DNA from: Fusobacterium ulcerans ATCC 49185
GTDB lineage: Bacteria > Fusobacteriota > Fusobacteriia > Fusobacteriales > Fusobacteriaceae
Assembly (NCBI RefSeq): GCF_900683735.1
Contig: NZ_LR215979.1
Coordinates: 1,612,001 to 1,676,000 of the forward strand
Direction of reading: 5' to 3'
Length of the DNA stretch: 64,000 nucleotides
Below the pieces are notes generated by a model. The model saw only the letters and a list, made by a program, of their open reading frames with translations, had not been told where the DNA came from and made no database searches. The position numbers were made by a program, and so were the translations under genes. Below, one piece after another: positions 28,601-36,098 of the stretch. How positions within the stretch are numbered: position 1 is the first letter of the stretch; every line of letters starts with the position of its first letter.

Positions 28601-29078
28601 TTAATCCATCATTTGTAATACTTTCCATTTTTACATTACCATTTTGTGAAAGTGAAATATTTATTCCATAGGCCTTAGCATCATAAAATGTATTGCTTAC
28701 TTTAGCATATCCATTTATTATCCCTTTATTTACAATCTTACTTATTCCTTCTCCAGCGATACCTACATTCAAGCCATAAGAATTAATATAATCAGAATCA
28801 GTAATTTCTTCAGATATTGTAGAGTTATTTGTATAAGTTTTTGTACTTTCATCCCAACTGTTGTCAATATATGGATCCCCTTCCTCTCCTGGTGTAAATG
28901 AAATATTGTCTTTACTAAATTCTATTCCTCCATTTGTTGTTATGTTTAGCCCTGTTCCTTCTACTGCTCCCATTACTATTGTACATGACAATAAAAATCC
29001 TACTACTGCTCCTATTGTTATATTTCTTCCCCTTTTTTTACTCCCACTTTTTACTGCTTTCATAATCTTTTCTATCAT
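25632..29078 (-). CDS. Type Va autotransporter (surface protein)
   Basis: This 1148-residue autotransporter has a long basic N-terminus (KKRGRN) and a hydrophobic signal helix ending near VMGA at 38. The passenger extends to about 850 and is made of short repeats based on ITNNGLINGY and LINNGLIN, with DGSxxxDxLxLxxG turns, as in right-handed beta-helices. The C-terminal beta-barrel (about 870-1148) ends in GAGLGYKF with the terminal Phe expected for outer-membrane assembly. It should be exported by Sec, inserted by Bam and displayed on the surface. The ligand is unknown; fusobacterial relatives include adhesins. GGAGGG precedes ATG 29078. Confidence 0.92.
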   Translation of the reverse strand: MIEKIMKAVKSGSKKRGRNITIGAVVGFLLSCTIVMGAVEGTGLNITTNGGIEFSKDNISFTPGEEGDPYIDNSWDESTKTYTNNSTISEEITDSDYINSYGLNVGIAGEGISKIVNKGIINGYAKVSNTFYDAKAYGINISLSQNGNVKMESITNDGLINAETISGSRIYSYGIKVSLEYGVTGSIGVDNITNDGLIIGNSRDSSNEPSVYGISIGNSVQVGKLINNGLINTYMPGGASTGTGISVSGTLSELINNGLINETSVDSYAITIGYYGGTVAVTNITNNGLISGYLRGYNECSGIRIDSATLAGALKNIGTIKGDNGIKNGGYLSGSTVNNLINNGVIYGKTNAVKNGGTITNFNNYGILASGNSSGSVVDGLTIAAHNDSGGENKIKNYGLAFADTGSGDYKNYDNSPSNFGAIYLDEDIAGVQYDIINIGADVDGSSKEITNWKSLGIKDGKLYSNAGDTTGGEISSFSSNKQYILNGIEDTLKVIGANEGNRLNNSIINAYKTAVKFAAAAEGKLTLSGTTVNGGADGSDVVVGGSNSDTLILEDASIINGNINMGAEVDNLSLNSGVIVNGTVKMGDGNDVLDIVSGGRINGTLDGGTDNDVLNFNPAVMRASNNDEIKIFHNISGFENMNIGTNITVYEKTIGTDGKTMDDLKISDAEVINIKTEGTLTLRIDSTKTANLGGIDKIIGHALYENNGTISSEGGKLLLALNGAGNESIISFGTTTLGDGLDRKTLDTTSKLHTVEKLNNKEVAVTARWDLPNYLEYQQLNKIYQGIVSVEDLIGNFNVDDDEKLSTFLGYLNDIYAGNPYSYSSELSRKSTGMFRDIVTENIFKPEANKWIIYGGLTHVDGGTKDTYYGKGYYAYDIGSSDMDADTKITGAYMLGEYGVSDTLTSGVVIGGNKLKSDLSNGSKVDGSALYLGAYAKKYVGNLKVTAGAGFQYGDYDADRMALGRGITETRSYSSNYNDITYDIYLNGRYSHNIGDNLFLEPYGTLSYTYIDQDGADEGNQTLAIETDSKSFDYTVGKAGLDLKKVIPHEKGKSTLSAGVSYTRILDGADEKFITGRFKGGRDFDILVAHKNEHSIGVNAKYALELENGVLFDVKGTYAVERDSHNRAGKNKTKGEWIVGAGLGYKF

Positions 29079-29246
29079 CTTTTCCCTCCATGAAATTTAA
29101 TTCAATTTTTTCAAAAACACCTGTATAATTTTCTTAAATCCGTATAAAATTTTTATAATTACATTCAATAAATGTTCGTATTTATACATAAAGGTGAACT
29201 TGCTAATATTTATCAATTTTAAAGAATATTATTTACAGATTAAACA
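29079..29246. other. Upstream region of the autotransporter
   Basis: No gene is seen. On the minus strand TTGAAT and TATACG, 16 bp apart (around 29170-29145), are a possible promoter for the autotransporter; support is weak. Confidence 0.35.
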
Positions 29247-29275
29247 TTGACTTTTTATTAAATTTAAGGTATTAT
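29247..29275 (+). promoter_or_regulatory. Promoter of a candidate small RNA
   Basis: TTGACT (29247-29252), 17-bp spacer and TATTAT (29270-29275) on the plus strand. It is followed about 70 bp later by a strong terminator with no ORF in between. Confidence 0.65.
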
Positions 29276-29281
29276 CTATTA

Positions 29282-29376
29282 TAAATATCAAGTATTTAAA
29301 GCATGGGTTAAAGGTTTTTTTAGCAACAAATAAGCAGTTAGTGTTCTCTTTTATGTATAAAAGAGAACTTTTTTTA
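29282..29376 (+). ncRNA. Candidate small RNA (about 95 nt)
   Basis: This interval lies between a good promoter and a perfect intrinsic terminator (stem 29343-29354/29357-29368, then seven T). It contains no ribosome site or ORF longer than two codons. The next gene starts 270 bp downstream with its own promoter (29555-29583), so this is more likely a free RNA than a leader. I could not match it to a known riboswitch family by eye. Confidence 0.5.
29343..29376 (+). terminator. Strong intrinsic terminator of the candidate small RNA
   Basis: A 12-base perfect stem GTTCTCTTTTAT / ATAAAAGAGAAC with a 2-base central loop, followed by TTTTTTTAT. Confidence 0.88.
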
Positions 29377-29554
29377 TTTTTTTTCTTCTCCTGAATTCTC
29401 TATAATTTCAGTTTCAAAGGTAAATATCACAAAAAGTTTTCATAAATGATTATCTAAAAAAATTTTAATACAAAAAAATACAGAGATTTTGCTCACTGTA
29501 CTTTTTTATTTATCTATTTTATTTTTAGGATATAAATGTGAATAAATAGTGTCA

Positions 29555-29583
29555 TAGACATTTATTTTATGGCATGATATAAT
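29555..29583 (+). promoter_or_regulatory. Promoter of DUF1989 gene
   Basis: TAGACA (29555-29560), 17-bp spacer and perfect TATAAT (29578-29583), 60 bp before the start codon. Confidence 0.7.
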
Positions 29584-29645
29584 ATTTCCCACAAGATAAT
29601 TTTATATTGATAGATAAATAAATTAGAATTTGGGAGGCAAATGCA

Positions 29646-30224
29646 ATGGGTAAAGAGTATATAATTCCAGCCTGTTCTGGAATAAAAATTGATGTTAAGC
29701 AAGGTCAAAGTATTACAGTGATTGATATTGAAGGTGGTCAAGTGGTAGATTTTTTTGCTGAAGTGAATGGAAATGCAAATGAATTTCTTTCAACTGGAGT
29801 GACGATTGACTGTAACGAATCTTTGAAATTAAATATTGGAGATATTATCTATACAAACCTATACCATCCCATGATGCAGGTGCTTTCTGATGATGTTGGA
29901 GAACATGATCTGCTCCATCCATGTTGCAGAACTGAAATGTATGACTTCTTCTACCATAACGGCGAAGAACACCCAAACTGCTTTGATAATATCAATAAGG
30001 CTCTTGAAAAACAACATGCTATTATTACACCTGTCAACTTGTTCATGCACACAAAAATCAATACCAATGGTAAAATCTCAGTAGAAGAACCCATTTCCAA
30101 AGCAGGTGACAAGATTGTATTAAAAGCACTAATGGATATTACATTAGGAGTTGCTGCTTGTAGTGTTTCTGAAAGTAAGTGCAATAGTGGAAAGTGTTCT
30201 CCTATCAAAATTATTGTTGATTAA
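29646..30224 (+). CDS. DUF1989 / urea carboxylase-associated family protein
   Basis: This 192-residue protein has DUF1989 features: GIKIDVKQGQSITVIDIEGGQVVDFFA, TNLYHPMMQVLSDDVGEHDLLHPCCRTEMYDF, and PVNLFMH. Conserved His/Cys residues probably bind a metal. Relatives occur with urea carboxylase, guanidine or aminomethyltransferase genes, but no such partner is here. The ribosome site is GGGAGG. By eye, codon choice is a little less AT-biased than that of the neighbours, and the 3' flank also looks foreign, so horizontal origin is possible. The molecular function is not established. Confidence 0.82.
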   Translation: MGKEYIIPACSGIKIDVKQGQSITVIDIEGGQVVDFFAEVNGNANEFLSTGVTIDCNESLKLNIGDIIYTNLYHPMMQVLSDDVGEHDLLHPCCRTEMYDFFYHNGEEHPNCFDNINKALEKQHAIITPVNLFMHTKINTNGKISVEEPISKAGDKIVLKALMDITLGVAACSVSESKCNSGKCSPIKIIVD

Positions 30225-30297
30225 AATAATTCCAGTTTATGAAACTGAATAAACAAGGCTTTTTTTACTCCTATTGTGCAATTATGAAAGTATAAAA

Positions 30298-30341
30298 AAG
30301 CGGTATTCCTGTTTTCCTACTTGGAACAGGTAATGCCGCTT
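30298..30341 (-). terminator. Rho-independent terminator, minus strand
   Basis: AAGCGG...CCGCTT outer arms (30298-30303/30336-30341) continue inward with CCTGTT/AACAGG. On the minus strand six T follow. It lies 171 bp past the stop of the regulator gene at 30512. The sequence between them has no intact ORF. Confidence 0.75.
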
Positions 30342-30511
30342 GTATGATGGTATGTTGTGCTTCTCTCTTTAATTATTTTCAAATAATGGTATGGGATCTA
30401 TCTTCAAAAGGATTTCAGCAGCATATCAAAGCTAGCTTCATAAATAGTTAATTGCTAGGTACCCCTTTGGAAATTCCTGTAAATTAAAGATATTTTCCTG
30501 ATAAATTATTA
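30342..30511. other. Non-coding stretch between regulator stop and its distal terminator
   Basis: No intact gene. The minus strand contains short open pieces (for example AAEILLKIDPIPLFENN, about 30428-30375) that look like the tail of a coding region, but no family can be assigned. Base composition is somewhat higher in GC than the surroundings. Confidence 0.35.
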
Positions 30512-31711
30512 TTAAAACATAAATTTATATACTTTTTTAGGGCGTCCTCTTGTTATCTTCTCAATAGAATAATCTGCCATCTTATTCTCTTCAAGTTTAA
30601 GAAGTATTCTACTTGTTGTTCTCTCAGTAGTATTAAGATATTTTGCCAATTTATCTATTGTTACTTCTTCTCCTCTTTTATATAATTCTATAAGCTCTCT
30701 TGCCTTTTCTCCAGATATATTTATCTCTTTTAATCTCTCTATTATATCTAAATCTTTTTTACTCTCTTCTGAAGTCCCAGTGAGGATTGTAGTCCCACCA
30801 GCTTCAGTCAGACACAGCACTTCCCCATTAGATTCCACATTTTTTTTATATGATTCATCAGCATAAAATCTAGCTTCACTAATACTAGAGCCACCACCCC
30901 AGCCAATATTTACTTTTGATTTATACTCTTTTTTGATTATTTCTTTAGGATTAATATTAATAAATTCTTTTTTCAACATAAATATTTCTACATAATCATC
31001 TACTTTTTGAGTGATGAAGTTTTTAAAATCATATCCAAGCCTGTTTTTCAATTCATTTATATCTCCATCAGAAGTTATTTTTCCCATTACTATCTCTTTA
31101 CTGTCAGCTTTTGAAGCTTTAATATCCCTTATAGCAAATTCAACAGTTTCTTTTATAGTATTCTTAGATGGAAACAGAAATATATGAGGCACATCTAAAG
31201 TATCTAAAAATGAAAGCATATTGCTTATCCTTGTTAAAATTAAATCAATCTTATTCTCAGCTATCAGTCTAAGATACTTCTCTTTGAAATTTTCATATAA
31301 TTTCACATCACTATAGTCTAATGGAAGAAATATTGGTTCTTTTCCTTTTGTAAAAGTATCTTCCAGCCAATATTCTTTTTCATCCTCAGACACAAAGTCT
31401 ATATAGACTCTTGAAAAATCTATTCCTGGATTCTCTGATAATACCTGAAATAGACATTTATATAATTCATATTTTGCAATTTCTATATAATACACAGGTG
31501 TGGTTATTTTTGTATTTTTCCTTATAATCTCAAAACCAATAGGCCCACTGGTAACTACTCCATCAAATTTATGAGCATTTTCTCTATATATATCCTTTAA
31601 TTGGTTAAGATTATCATAAAAAATATATTCCTTTTCTCCTTCGACATCCTTTAAAGCATCTCTTACATATGAATAAGAATTTTTAGGAGTTAAAATTGCT
31701 ATTTTTACCAT
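30512..31711 (-). CDS. Probable transcriptional regulator: sensor, GGDEF-like domain and C-terminal winged helix
   Basis: This 399-residue protein has an N-terminal alpha/beta part (VKIAILTPKNSYSYVRDAL, VVTSGPIGFEIIRKN) resembling a PrpR-type sensory domain. The middle contains VNIGWGGGSSISEARFYADESYKKN, similar to the degenerate GGDEF-like domain of CdaR/PucR regulators. The C-terminus is a winged helix (VTIDKLAKYLNTTERTTSRILLKLEE, then GRPKKVYKF). It is transcribed divergently from the AbrB-family permease 137 bp away and is a plausible regulator of it. The ligand is unknown. Domain calls are by eye; the overall type (regulator) is more secure than the subfamily. Confidence 0.65.
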   Translation of the reverse strand: MVKIAILTPKNSYSYVRDALKDVEGEKEYIFYDNLNQLKDIYRENAHKFDGVVTSGPIGFEIIRKNTKITTPVYYIEIAKYELYKCLFQVLSENPGIDFSRVYIDFVSEDEKEYWLEDTFTKGKEPIFLPLDYSDVKLYENFKEKYLRLIAENKIDLILTRISNMLSFLDTLDVPHIFLFPSKNTIKETVEFAIRDIKASKADSKEIVMGKITSDGDINELKNRLGYDFKNFITQKVDDYVEIFMLKKEFININPKEIIKKEYKSKVNIGWGGGSSISEARFYADESYKKNVESNGEVLCLTEAGGTTILTGTSEESKKDLDIIERLKEINISGEKARELIELYKRGEEVTIDKLAKYLNTTERTTSRILLKLEENKMADYSIEKITRGRPKKVYKFMF

Positions 31712-31848
31712 AAACTTTTCCTTTCATTCATTATCGTTTACATCAATTATATCATATTTTTAGAAAATTTTTGATTTTGATTTTATTTATATTAATTTTA
31801 AGATATAATATATCCATAAGTTTATTTAAATAAAAGGGGGAGAGTATT

Positions 31849-32922
31849 TTGTGGTTTTTTATCACTTTTTTCATTGGTTTAATTGGAGCTGGAATTGCTT
31901 TAAAATATAAGGTTCCTGCTGGAGCTATGATAGGTTCTCTATTTGCAGTTGCTATTTTCAGTATTGTTACAGGAAAAGCTTATCTTCCTCAAAGCTATAA
32001 AGTTATTGCTCAGATATCTACTGGTGCATTTATAGGGGCCCGAATAAAATACAATGATATTATTGAATTAAAAAAAGTTTTTAAACCTGCTGTTATAATG
32101 GTAGTTATTATGGCTCTCATCAATTTTATAATGGGATACTTCCTTTATAAATCATCTGATATGGATATGAAAACGGCTCTTTTCTGTACTGCTCCAGGAG
32201 GAATAATGGATATGACTCTGATAGCTTATGATTTTGGTGCTGATACATCTAAAGTTGCTGTTATGCAGATGATGCGTCTGATTTCTGTTATGTGTCTTAT
32301 TCCTGTTCTTATAAAAGGAGTTATCAGATATTACAAGTCTAAATCTCCTGCTGATAATATTGATATAATAAGAACAGTTGAAGAGAAATTTATCAAAAAT
32401 GAAAAGGAAAAAACTCCTTTTATGATAGATTTGAAAAAGATAGTTATAACAATGGTGATTGGAATTATCTCTGGTTTTATTGGATATTTTGCTGGAATCC
32501 CTGCTGGAGCTATGAGTGTATCTATGGCTGGAGTAGCAGCATATAATATAAAAAGCAATAAAGCTTTTATGCCAATAAAATTAAGACAGTTTATTCAAGT
32601 ATTAGGAGGAGCTTTAATAGGAGCTAAAATGACAATGGGTGACCTTCTTGGTTTAAAAACAATTGCAGTTCCTGTAATCATAGTTATCAGTGGTTTCTGC
32701 CTTATGAACCTTATCCTTGGTATAATGGTATACAAGATAAGCGATTTTAATATCCCTACATCTATGTTCTCAGCTGCTCCTGGAGGAATATCAGATATAG
32801 CTATTATTGCTGGCGAGTTAGGTGCTGATACTCCTAAAGTTGCTGTTATGCAGTTTATCAGATTAGTATCTGTTATTGCTTTTTATCCTATTCTGATTAA
32901 AATTATAATTCAATATTTCTAA
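31849..32922 (+). CDS. AbrB family membrane permease
   Basis: This 357-residue protein is made of two homologous halves, each with PAGAM (residues ~24 and ~219), ISTGAFIGARI or VLGGALIGAKM, and a TAPGGIMDMTLIA or AAPGGISDIAIIAGELGAD motif. This is the duplicated AbrB-type integral membrane domain; about 10 helices are visible. The family name comes from AbrB-linked E. coli genes; a transport role is likely, with substrate unknown. The start is TTG at 31849 with AAGGGGGAG eight bases upstream; no better start is visible. Divergent from a probable regulator. Confidence 0.87.
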   Translation: MWFFITFFIGLIGAGIALKYKVPAGAMIGSLFAVAIFSIVTGKAYLPQSYKVIAQISTGAFIGARIKYNDIIELKKVFKPAVIMVVIMALINFIMGYFLYKSSDMDMKTALFCTAPGGIMDMTLIAYDFGADTSKVAVMQMMRLISVMCLIPVLIKGVIRYYKSKSPADNIDIIRTVEEKFIKNEKEKTPFMIDLKKIVITMVIGIISGFIGYFAGIPAGAMSVSMAGVAAYNIKSNKAFMPIKLRQFIQVLGGALIGAKMTMGDLLGLKTIAVPVIIVISGFCLMNLILGIMVYKISDFNIPTSMFSAAPGGISDIAIIAGELGADTPKVAVMQFIRLVSVIAFYPILIKIIIQYF

Positions 32923-32937
32923 TATACACTCAAAATA

Positions 32938-32961
32938 AAAGGAGATCTTTTGATCTCCTTT
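32938..32961. terminator. Bidirectional terminator between convergent genes
   Basis: AAAGGAGATC (32938-32947) and GATCTCCTTT (32952-32961) form a perfect 10-bp stem with a T4 loop. T-rich sequence follows on the plus strand and T (as A) on the minus strand. Confidence 0.85.
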
Positions 32962-32966
32962 CTCTT

Positions 32967-33857
32967 TTAACTTTCTATATATTTTTTATTAAAAAATTTC
33001 AACTCTGTTTCTGCTATGACAACTGAAGCAAATATCAGCAGTCCTCCCATAACAGTCTTTATTGTCACTGGATCTCCCAAAAGAATAACAGAAGTTATAG
33101 CTCCAAAAAGTATCTCTGTGGATAATATAAGAGAAGCAGTTGAAGATTCTACATATTTTTGAGCTGTTGTCTGAACTAAATATGCTATTAAAGTATTAAA
33201 TAGTATCAAAAACCCTACTGCTATGACTTGTATACTTGTAAGTTTTGTAGTTACAATAGAAAAATTTTCATAAGTTATATTTAATAAAAGAGTAAGCAGC
33301 CCTCCACTGAACATCTGAAAAGCATTTATGACAACTGGATTCATATTTCCTATCTTTGCTCCTATAATAGATATCTGAAGAGCAAAAAAGAAAGCACAAA
33401 TCAATGTTAATACATCTCCATAATTCATTGATAAATCTCCATCTAAAGATAAAAATCCTATCCCTGCAAAACATATTATTGAAGAAATATAAGTTATCAA
33501 TTTAGGTCGTTTTTTAGTAAGTATCCACAGCATAAATGGCACACATACCACATATGCTCCAGTTATAAAAGCATTTTTTGAAGAAGTTGTATGCATAAGT
33601 CCTACTGTCTGCAATGAAAAAGCAGCTCCTAACACTAATCCAGCCCCTAGTCCAAGTTTCATTTCTTCTTTTGTTATCTTCACTTTTTTTATAAAAAGGA
33701 ATAAAAATATGAGAAGAGAAGCTATTAAAAATCTAAGACTCATAATAGCATTTGGTGCCATTCCACTGTCTAAAGCTATTTTAGTTATAGGAAATCCTCC
33801 ACCCCATGTTGCTGCTACACACACCAACGCAATTTTACATACAGTCTTTTTCTGCAC
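32967..33857 (-). CDS. EamA/DMT superfamily transporter
   Basis: This protein of about 296 residues has ten predicted helices in two EamA halves: AATWGGGFPITKIALDSG and MSLRFLIASLLIFLFLF in the first, LILSTEILFGAITSVILLGDPV in the second. It exports or imports small metabolites; the substrate is unknown. GTG 33857 is preferred because AAGGAG stands eight bases upstream; the GTG at 33866 overlaps that ribosome site. It converges with the AbrB gene at the shared terminator. Confidence 0.88.
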   Translation of the reverse strand: MQKKTVCKIALVCVAATWGGGFPITKIALDSGMAPNAIMSLRFLIASLLIFLFLFIKKVKITKEEMKLGLGAGLVLGAAFSLQTVGLMHTTSSKNAFITGAYVVCVPFMLWILTKKRPKLITYISSIICFAGIGFLSLDGDLSMNYGDVLTLICAFFFALQISIIGAKIGNMNPVVINAFQMFSGGLLTLLLNITYENFSIVTTKLTSIQVIAVGFLILFNTLIAYLVQTTAQKYVESSTASLILSTEILFGAITSVILLGDPVTIKTVMGGLLIFASVVIAETELKFFNKKYIES

Positions 33858-33940
33858 AGTTATCACTCCTTACATCTATTCTGCTCTTATATCATACTAT
33901 ATATTTCAAATAAAATCAATTTTAAATAATATTATATCTC

Positions 33941-34801
33941 TTAAAGAGTGATTTCCATTTCATCTTCTGATATTATTATTCCTGATTTTTCTACTTTTTC
34001 TTTCAATTCTTTATTAGTAAATAAAAGGTTAGTATGGTTAAAATGAGTCAGTATAACCTTTTTATTTTTTAAATCCCAATTATTTTCCTCTATAAATTTC
34101 ATTGTTTCTTCCACAGTAGGATGAGGTATCTCTTTAAAATTTCTTCCTCTTATATTTCCTATTTCTTCTTTTGTGTAAAAAGTAGCATCTACTGCCAGAT
34201 AATCACATTGTTTAAAAATATCATTTAGTTGATCTTCAAATCCTTCCCAGCTGTCTATATCAGGAACAAAGAAAAAACTTTTCTCACTCTTTACTATAAA
34301 TCCATGTGTATCAGCAAATTCATTTCTATGAGGAACTTCTACAGGCATTATTTTTATATCATTATCTAAAGCTAATTCTTTTCCACTTTCAAATTCTACT
34401 AATTCCATATTTTTAAGCTTTACCAACTGACTCCATGGAGCATTATTTCTTAAAAATTCTGCCATTTTTTTGCTCACATATACTTTCGTTTCTTTTGAAT
34501 TGAGAGCTTCTTTTCCTAGATACATCAATCCTGTATAATGTCCCATATGTGCATGGGTTAAAAATATCCCATCTAAACTTCCATTTTTATCCGCTATAAA
34601 ACTTTGATATTGTTTAGAAAAATTAGGGGTTGCCTCTATCATATATCTATTTCCTGTTTCAGTATTTTCTATCCCAACTGCTGCCTGCAATATCTCTTTT
34701 CTTTTTCCTGTCCTTATATCAGTACACATTTCACATTTACATCCAACTTGTGGGATTCCTCCATCCTGTGCTGTCCCCAAGAATTTTACTATTACACTCA
34801 T
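33941..34801 (-). CDS. PqqB-like metallo-beta-lactamase-fold protein
   Basis: This 286-residue protein has an N-terminus of PqqB type: FLGTAQDGGIPQVGCKCEMC, a Cys-rich knuckle. LTHAHMGHYTGL, VEVPHRNEFADTHGF, FVPDIDSW and ILTHFNHTNLL follow. The metal motif reads HAHMGH, with Gly where the classic HxHxDH has Asp, so the metal site is modified. PQQ synthesis is not expected in fusobacteria and no pqq gene is nearby, so this is a paralogue with another role, perhaps a hydrolase or oxygenase-like enzyme. It is transcribed alone; AGGAGG precedes ATG 34801. Confidence 0.8.
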   Translation of the reverse strand: MSVIVKFLGTAQDGGIPQVGCKCEMCTDIRTGKRKEILQAAVGIENTETGNRYMIEATPNFSKQYQSFIADKNGSLDGIFLTHAHMGHYTGLMYLGKEALNSKETKVYVSKKMAEFLRNNAPWSQLVKLKNMELVEFESGKELALDNDIKIMPVEVPHRNEFADTHGFIVKSEKSFFFVPDIDSWEGFEDQLNDIFKQCDYLAVDATFYTKEEIGNIRGRNFKEIPHPTVEETMKFIEENNWDLKNKKVILTHFNHTNLLFTNKELKEKVEKSGIIISEDEMEITL

Positions 34802-34976
34802 TATTTCCTCCTGCTTTATATTCTCTGTCTATATATTATCTAATAAACTGTTTTTATACAAGTTATTTTAATAACGAAAACTTTTTTTCGAATACTTTAT
34901 ATTCATTTATGGATTATTTTTTAATCATATTTATATAAAAAATATTTTTCATATAAACTATGAATTGATTAAAAGA
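34802..34976. other. AT-rich intergenic stretch
   Basis: Very AT-rich. It probably holds the promoter of the PqqB-like gene (minus strand) and leads into the plus-strand promoter at 34977. No gene was seen; longer open frames here are artefacts of base composition. Confidence 0.5.
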
Positions 34977-35005
34977 TTGACTATACAATTATAGTGTGAT
35001 ATCAT
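34977..35005 (+). promoter_or_regulatory. Promoter of an orphan leader-like RNA
   Basis: TTGACT (34977-34982), 17-bp spacer and TATCAT (35000-35005). This places the start near 35012, within AAGGAGG (35006-35012). A second overlapping pair (TTGATT 34965-34970, TATAGT 34990-34995, 19 bp apart) would start upstream of it. Confidence 0.55.
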
Positions 35006-35011
35006 AAGGAG

Positions 35012-35262
35012 GTAGAACAATGACAGTTTGTTTCTAATACCCATAGTTCACTCATGTGAACAACCCATATAACCCTGACTTACATAGGTTGGGGTTTCCC
35101 TTATTAATAAACAAAATATATTTTAAATAAATATTTTTGTTTAATTTATGACCAAAAATAAGCTTTGTGATTGGGGCTTATTTATATAAACCATACAATT
35201 TTAGGATATTCCTAATCCTAAAGAAAGAGATCATAGTTTAATGCTACTGATCTCTTTTTTTA
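35012..35262 (+). ncRNA. Orphan structured leader-like RNA with a 5-codon ORF
   Basis: The stretch has AAGGAGG followed by ATG and a 5-codon reading frame MTVCF (35020-35037). A perfect GTTCACtcatGTGAAC hairpin comes next (about 35047-35062), then AACCC...GGGTT pairing, AAATAAGC...GCTTATTT, TTTAGGAT...ATCCTAAA, and finally a terminator (35225-35258 plus T run). This is the layout of an attenuation leader for a resistance or transport gene. However, no plus-strand gene follows: the next gene (HAD) is on the other strand. It may be an independent RNA or a leader left behind after loss of its gene. Confidence 0.45.
35225..35262. terminator. Terminator shared by leader-like RNA and HAD gene
   Basis: AAAGAGATC (35225-35233) pairs with GATCTCTTT (35250-35258). 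A run of seven T follows on the plus strand; a weaker T run follows on the minus strand, where it sits at the HAD stop codon. Confidence 0.75.
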
Positions 35263-35955
35263 TTAAATTATACCTATCAGCCTTCTTAATTCTAAAAGAT
35301 CTTTTATTTCATAATCAGGTCTTATACTTTCCATACCTGCTTCACCATTTGGATTATACCAGCATGTTCTTATTCCAGCATTTTTTCCACCTTGTATATC
35401 AGCAGTAAGAGAATCCCCAACTATCATTATCTTCTCTTTTTGTATATTTCCTATTTTTTGAAATATATACTCAAAATATTCTTTGTAAGGTTTATTATAC
35501 CCTATTTCTTCTGATACAAACATATAATCAAGATATTTATCCAGTCCTATTTTTTTTATTCTTCTTATTTGAATATCATTTCCTCCATTAGAAGCTACTC
35601 CTAATTTTATCTTATTTTCATAAAGCTCATGACATATCTCCATGGCATTATTTAAAAGATAGGCACCTTCCTTTAGTCTATCTCTATATTTAAAATTAAA
35701 TATTTCTATATCAGTTTCTATTCCATATTCTGAAAATAACTGCTCATATCTTTTATATGCCAGCTGCTTTTTATCAATAAGACCCTTTTCCAGCTGCTTC
35801 CAATAAAAAATATTTACCTCATGATATCTATTTAAAATCTCATCATTGCAAATAAAATTATATTCTTTTAATGTTTCAGCCAGTGCATTCCTTTCAGCTA
35901 AATCAAAGTCAAGAAGTGTTCCATCTATATCAAATAGTATTAAATCAAATTTCAT
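35263..35955 (-). CDS. HAD-superfamily hydrolase, YjjG-like 5'-nucleotidase
   Basis: This 230-residue HAD IA phosphatase has motif I FDIDGTLLDFD (Asp9, Asp11), motif II ASNGG, a Lys in YNKPYKEYFEYIF, and motif III/IV VGDSLTADIQGGKNAG. The helical cap lies between residues ~16 and ~90. It is closest in pattern to YjjG/YfnB nucleotidases, which dephosphorylate non-canonical pyrimidine nucleotides. Substrate is inferred from family only. It appears monocistronic, with GGAGAAG upstream of ATG 35955. Confidence 0.88.
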   Translation of the reverse strand: MKFDLILFDIDGTLLDFDLAERNALAETLKEYNFICNDEILNRYHEVNIFYWKQLEKGLIDKKQLAYKRYEQLFSEYGIETDIEIFNFKYRDRLKEGAYLLNNAMEICHELYENKIKLGVASNGGNDIQIRRIKKIGLDKYLDYMFVSEEIGYNKPYKEYFEYIFQKIGNIQKEKIMIVGDSLTADIQGGKNAGIRTCWYNPNGEAGMESIRPDYEIKDLLELRRLIGII

Positions 35956-36098
35956 CTCTTCTCCTCACATTATAAGTCTATAGTATAATTATATCATATA
36001 TAACCCCTAAAAACATATTCAAAGTATTTATTTAAGTGGAAAAATCTTATTAAAAATGTTAAAATTTATTGAAATATTTTTTATAATTGGGAGGAGAA

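Noticed and set aside
29282-29376. Known riboswitch (guanidine, preQ1, fluoride or similar) for the DUF1989 gene
   Set aside because: None of the conserved motifs of these classes could be found by eye, and the DUF1989 gene has a separate promoter after the terminator.
30342-30511. Gene fragment ending LLKIDPIPLFENN
   Set aside because: Too short and without a recognisable family. It is reported only as a note on the intergenic stretch.
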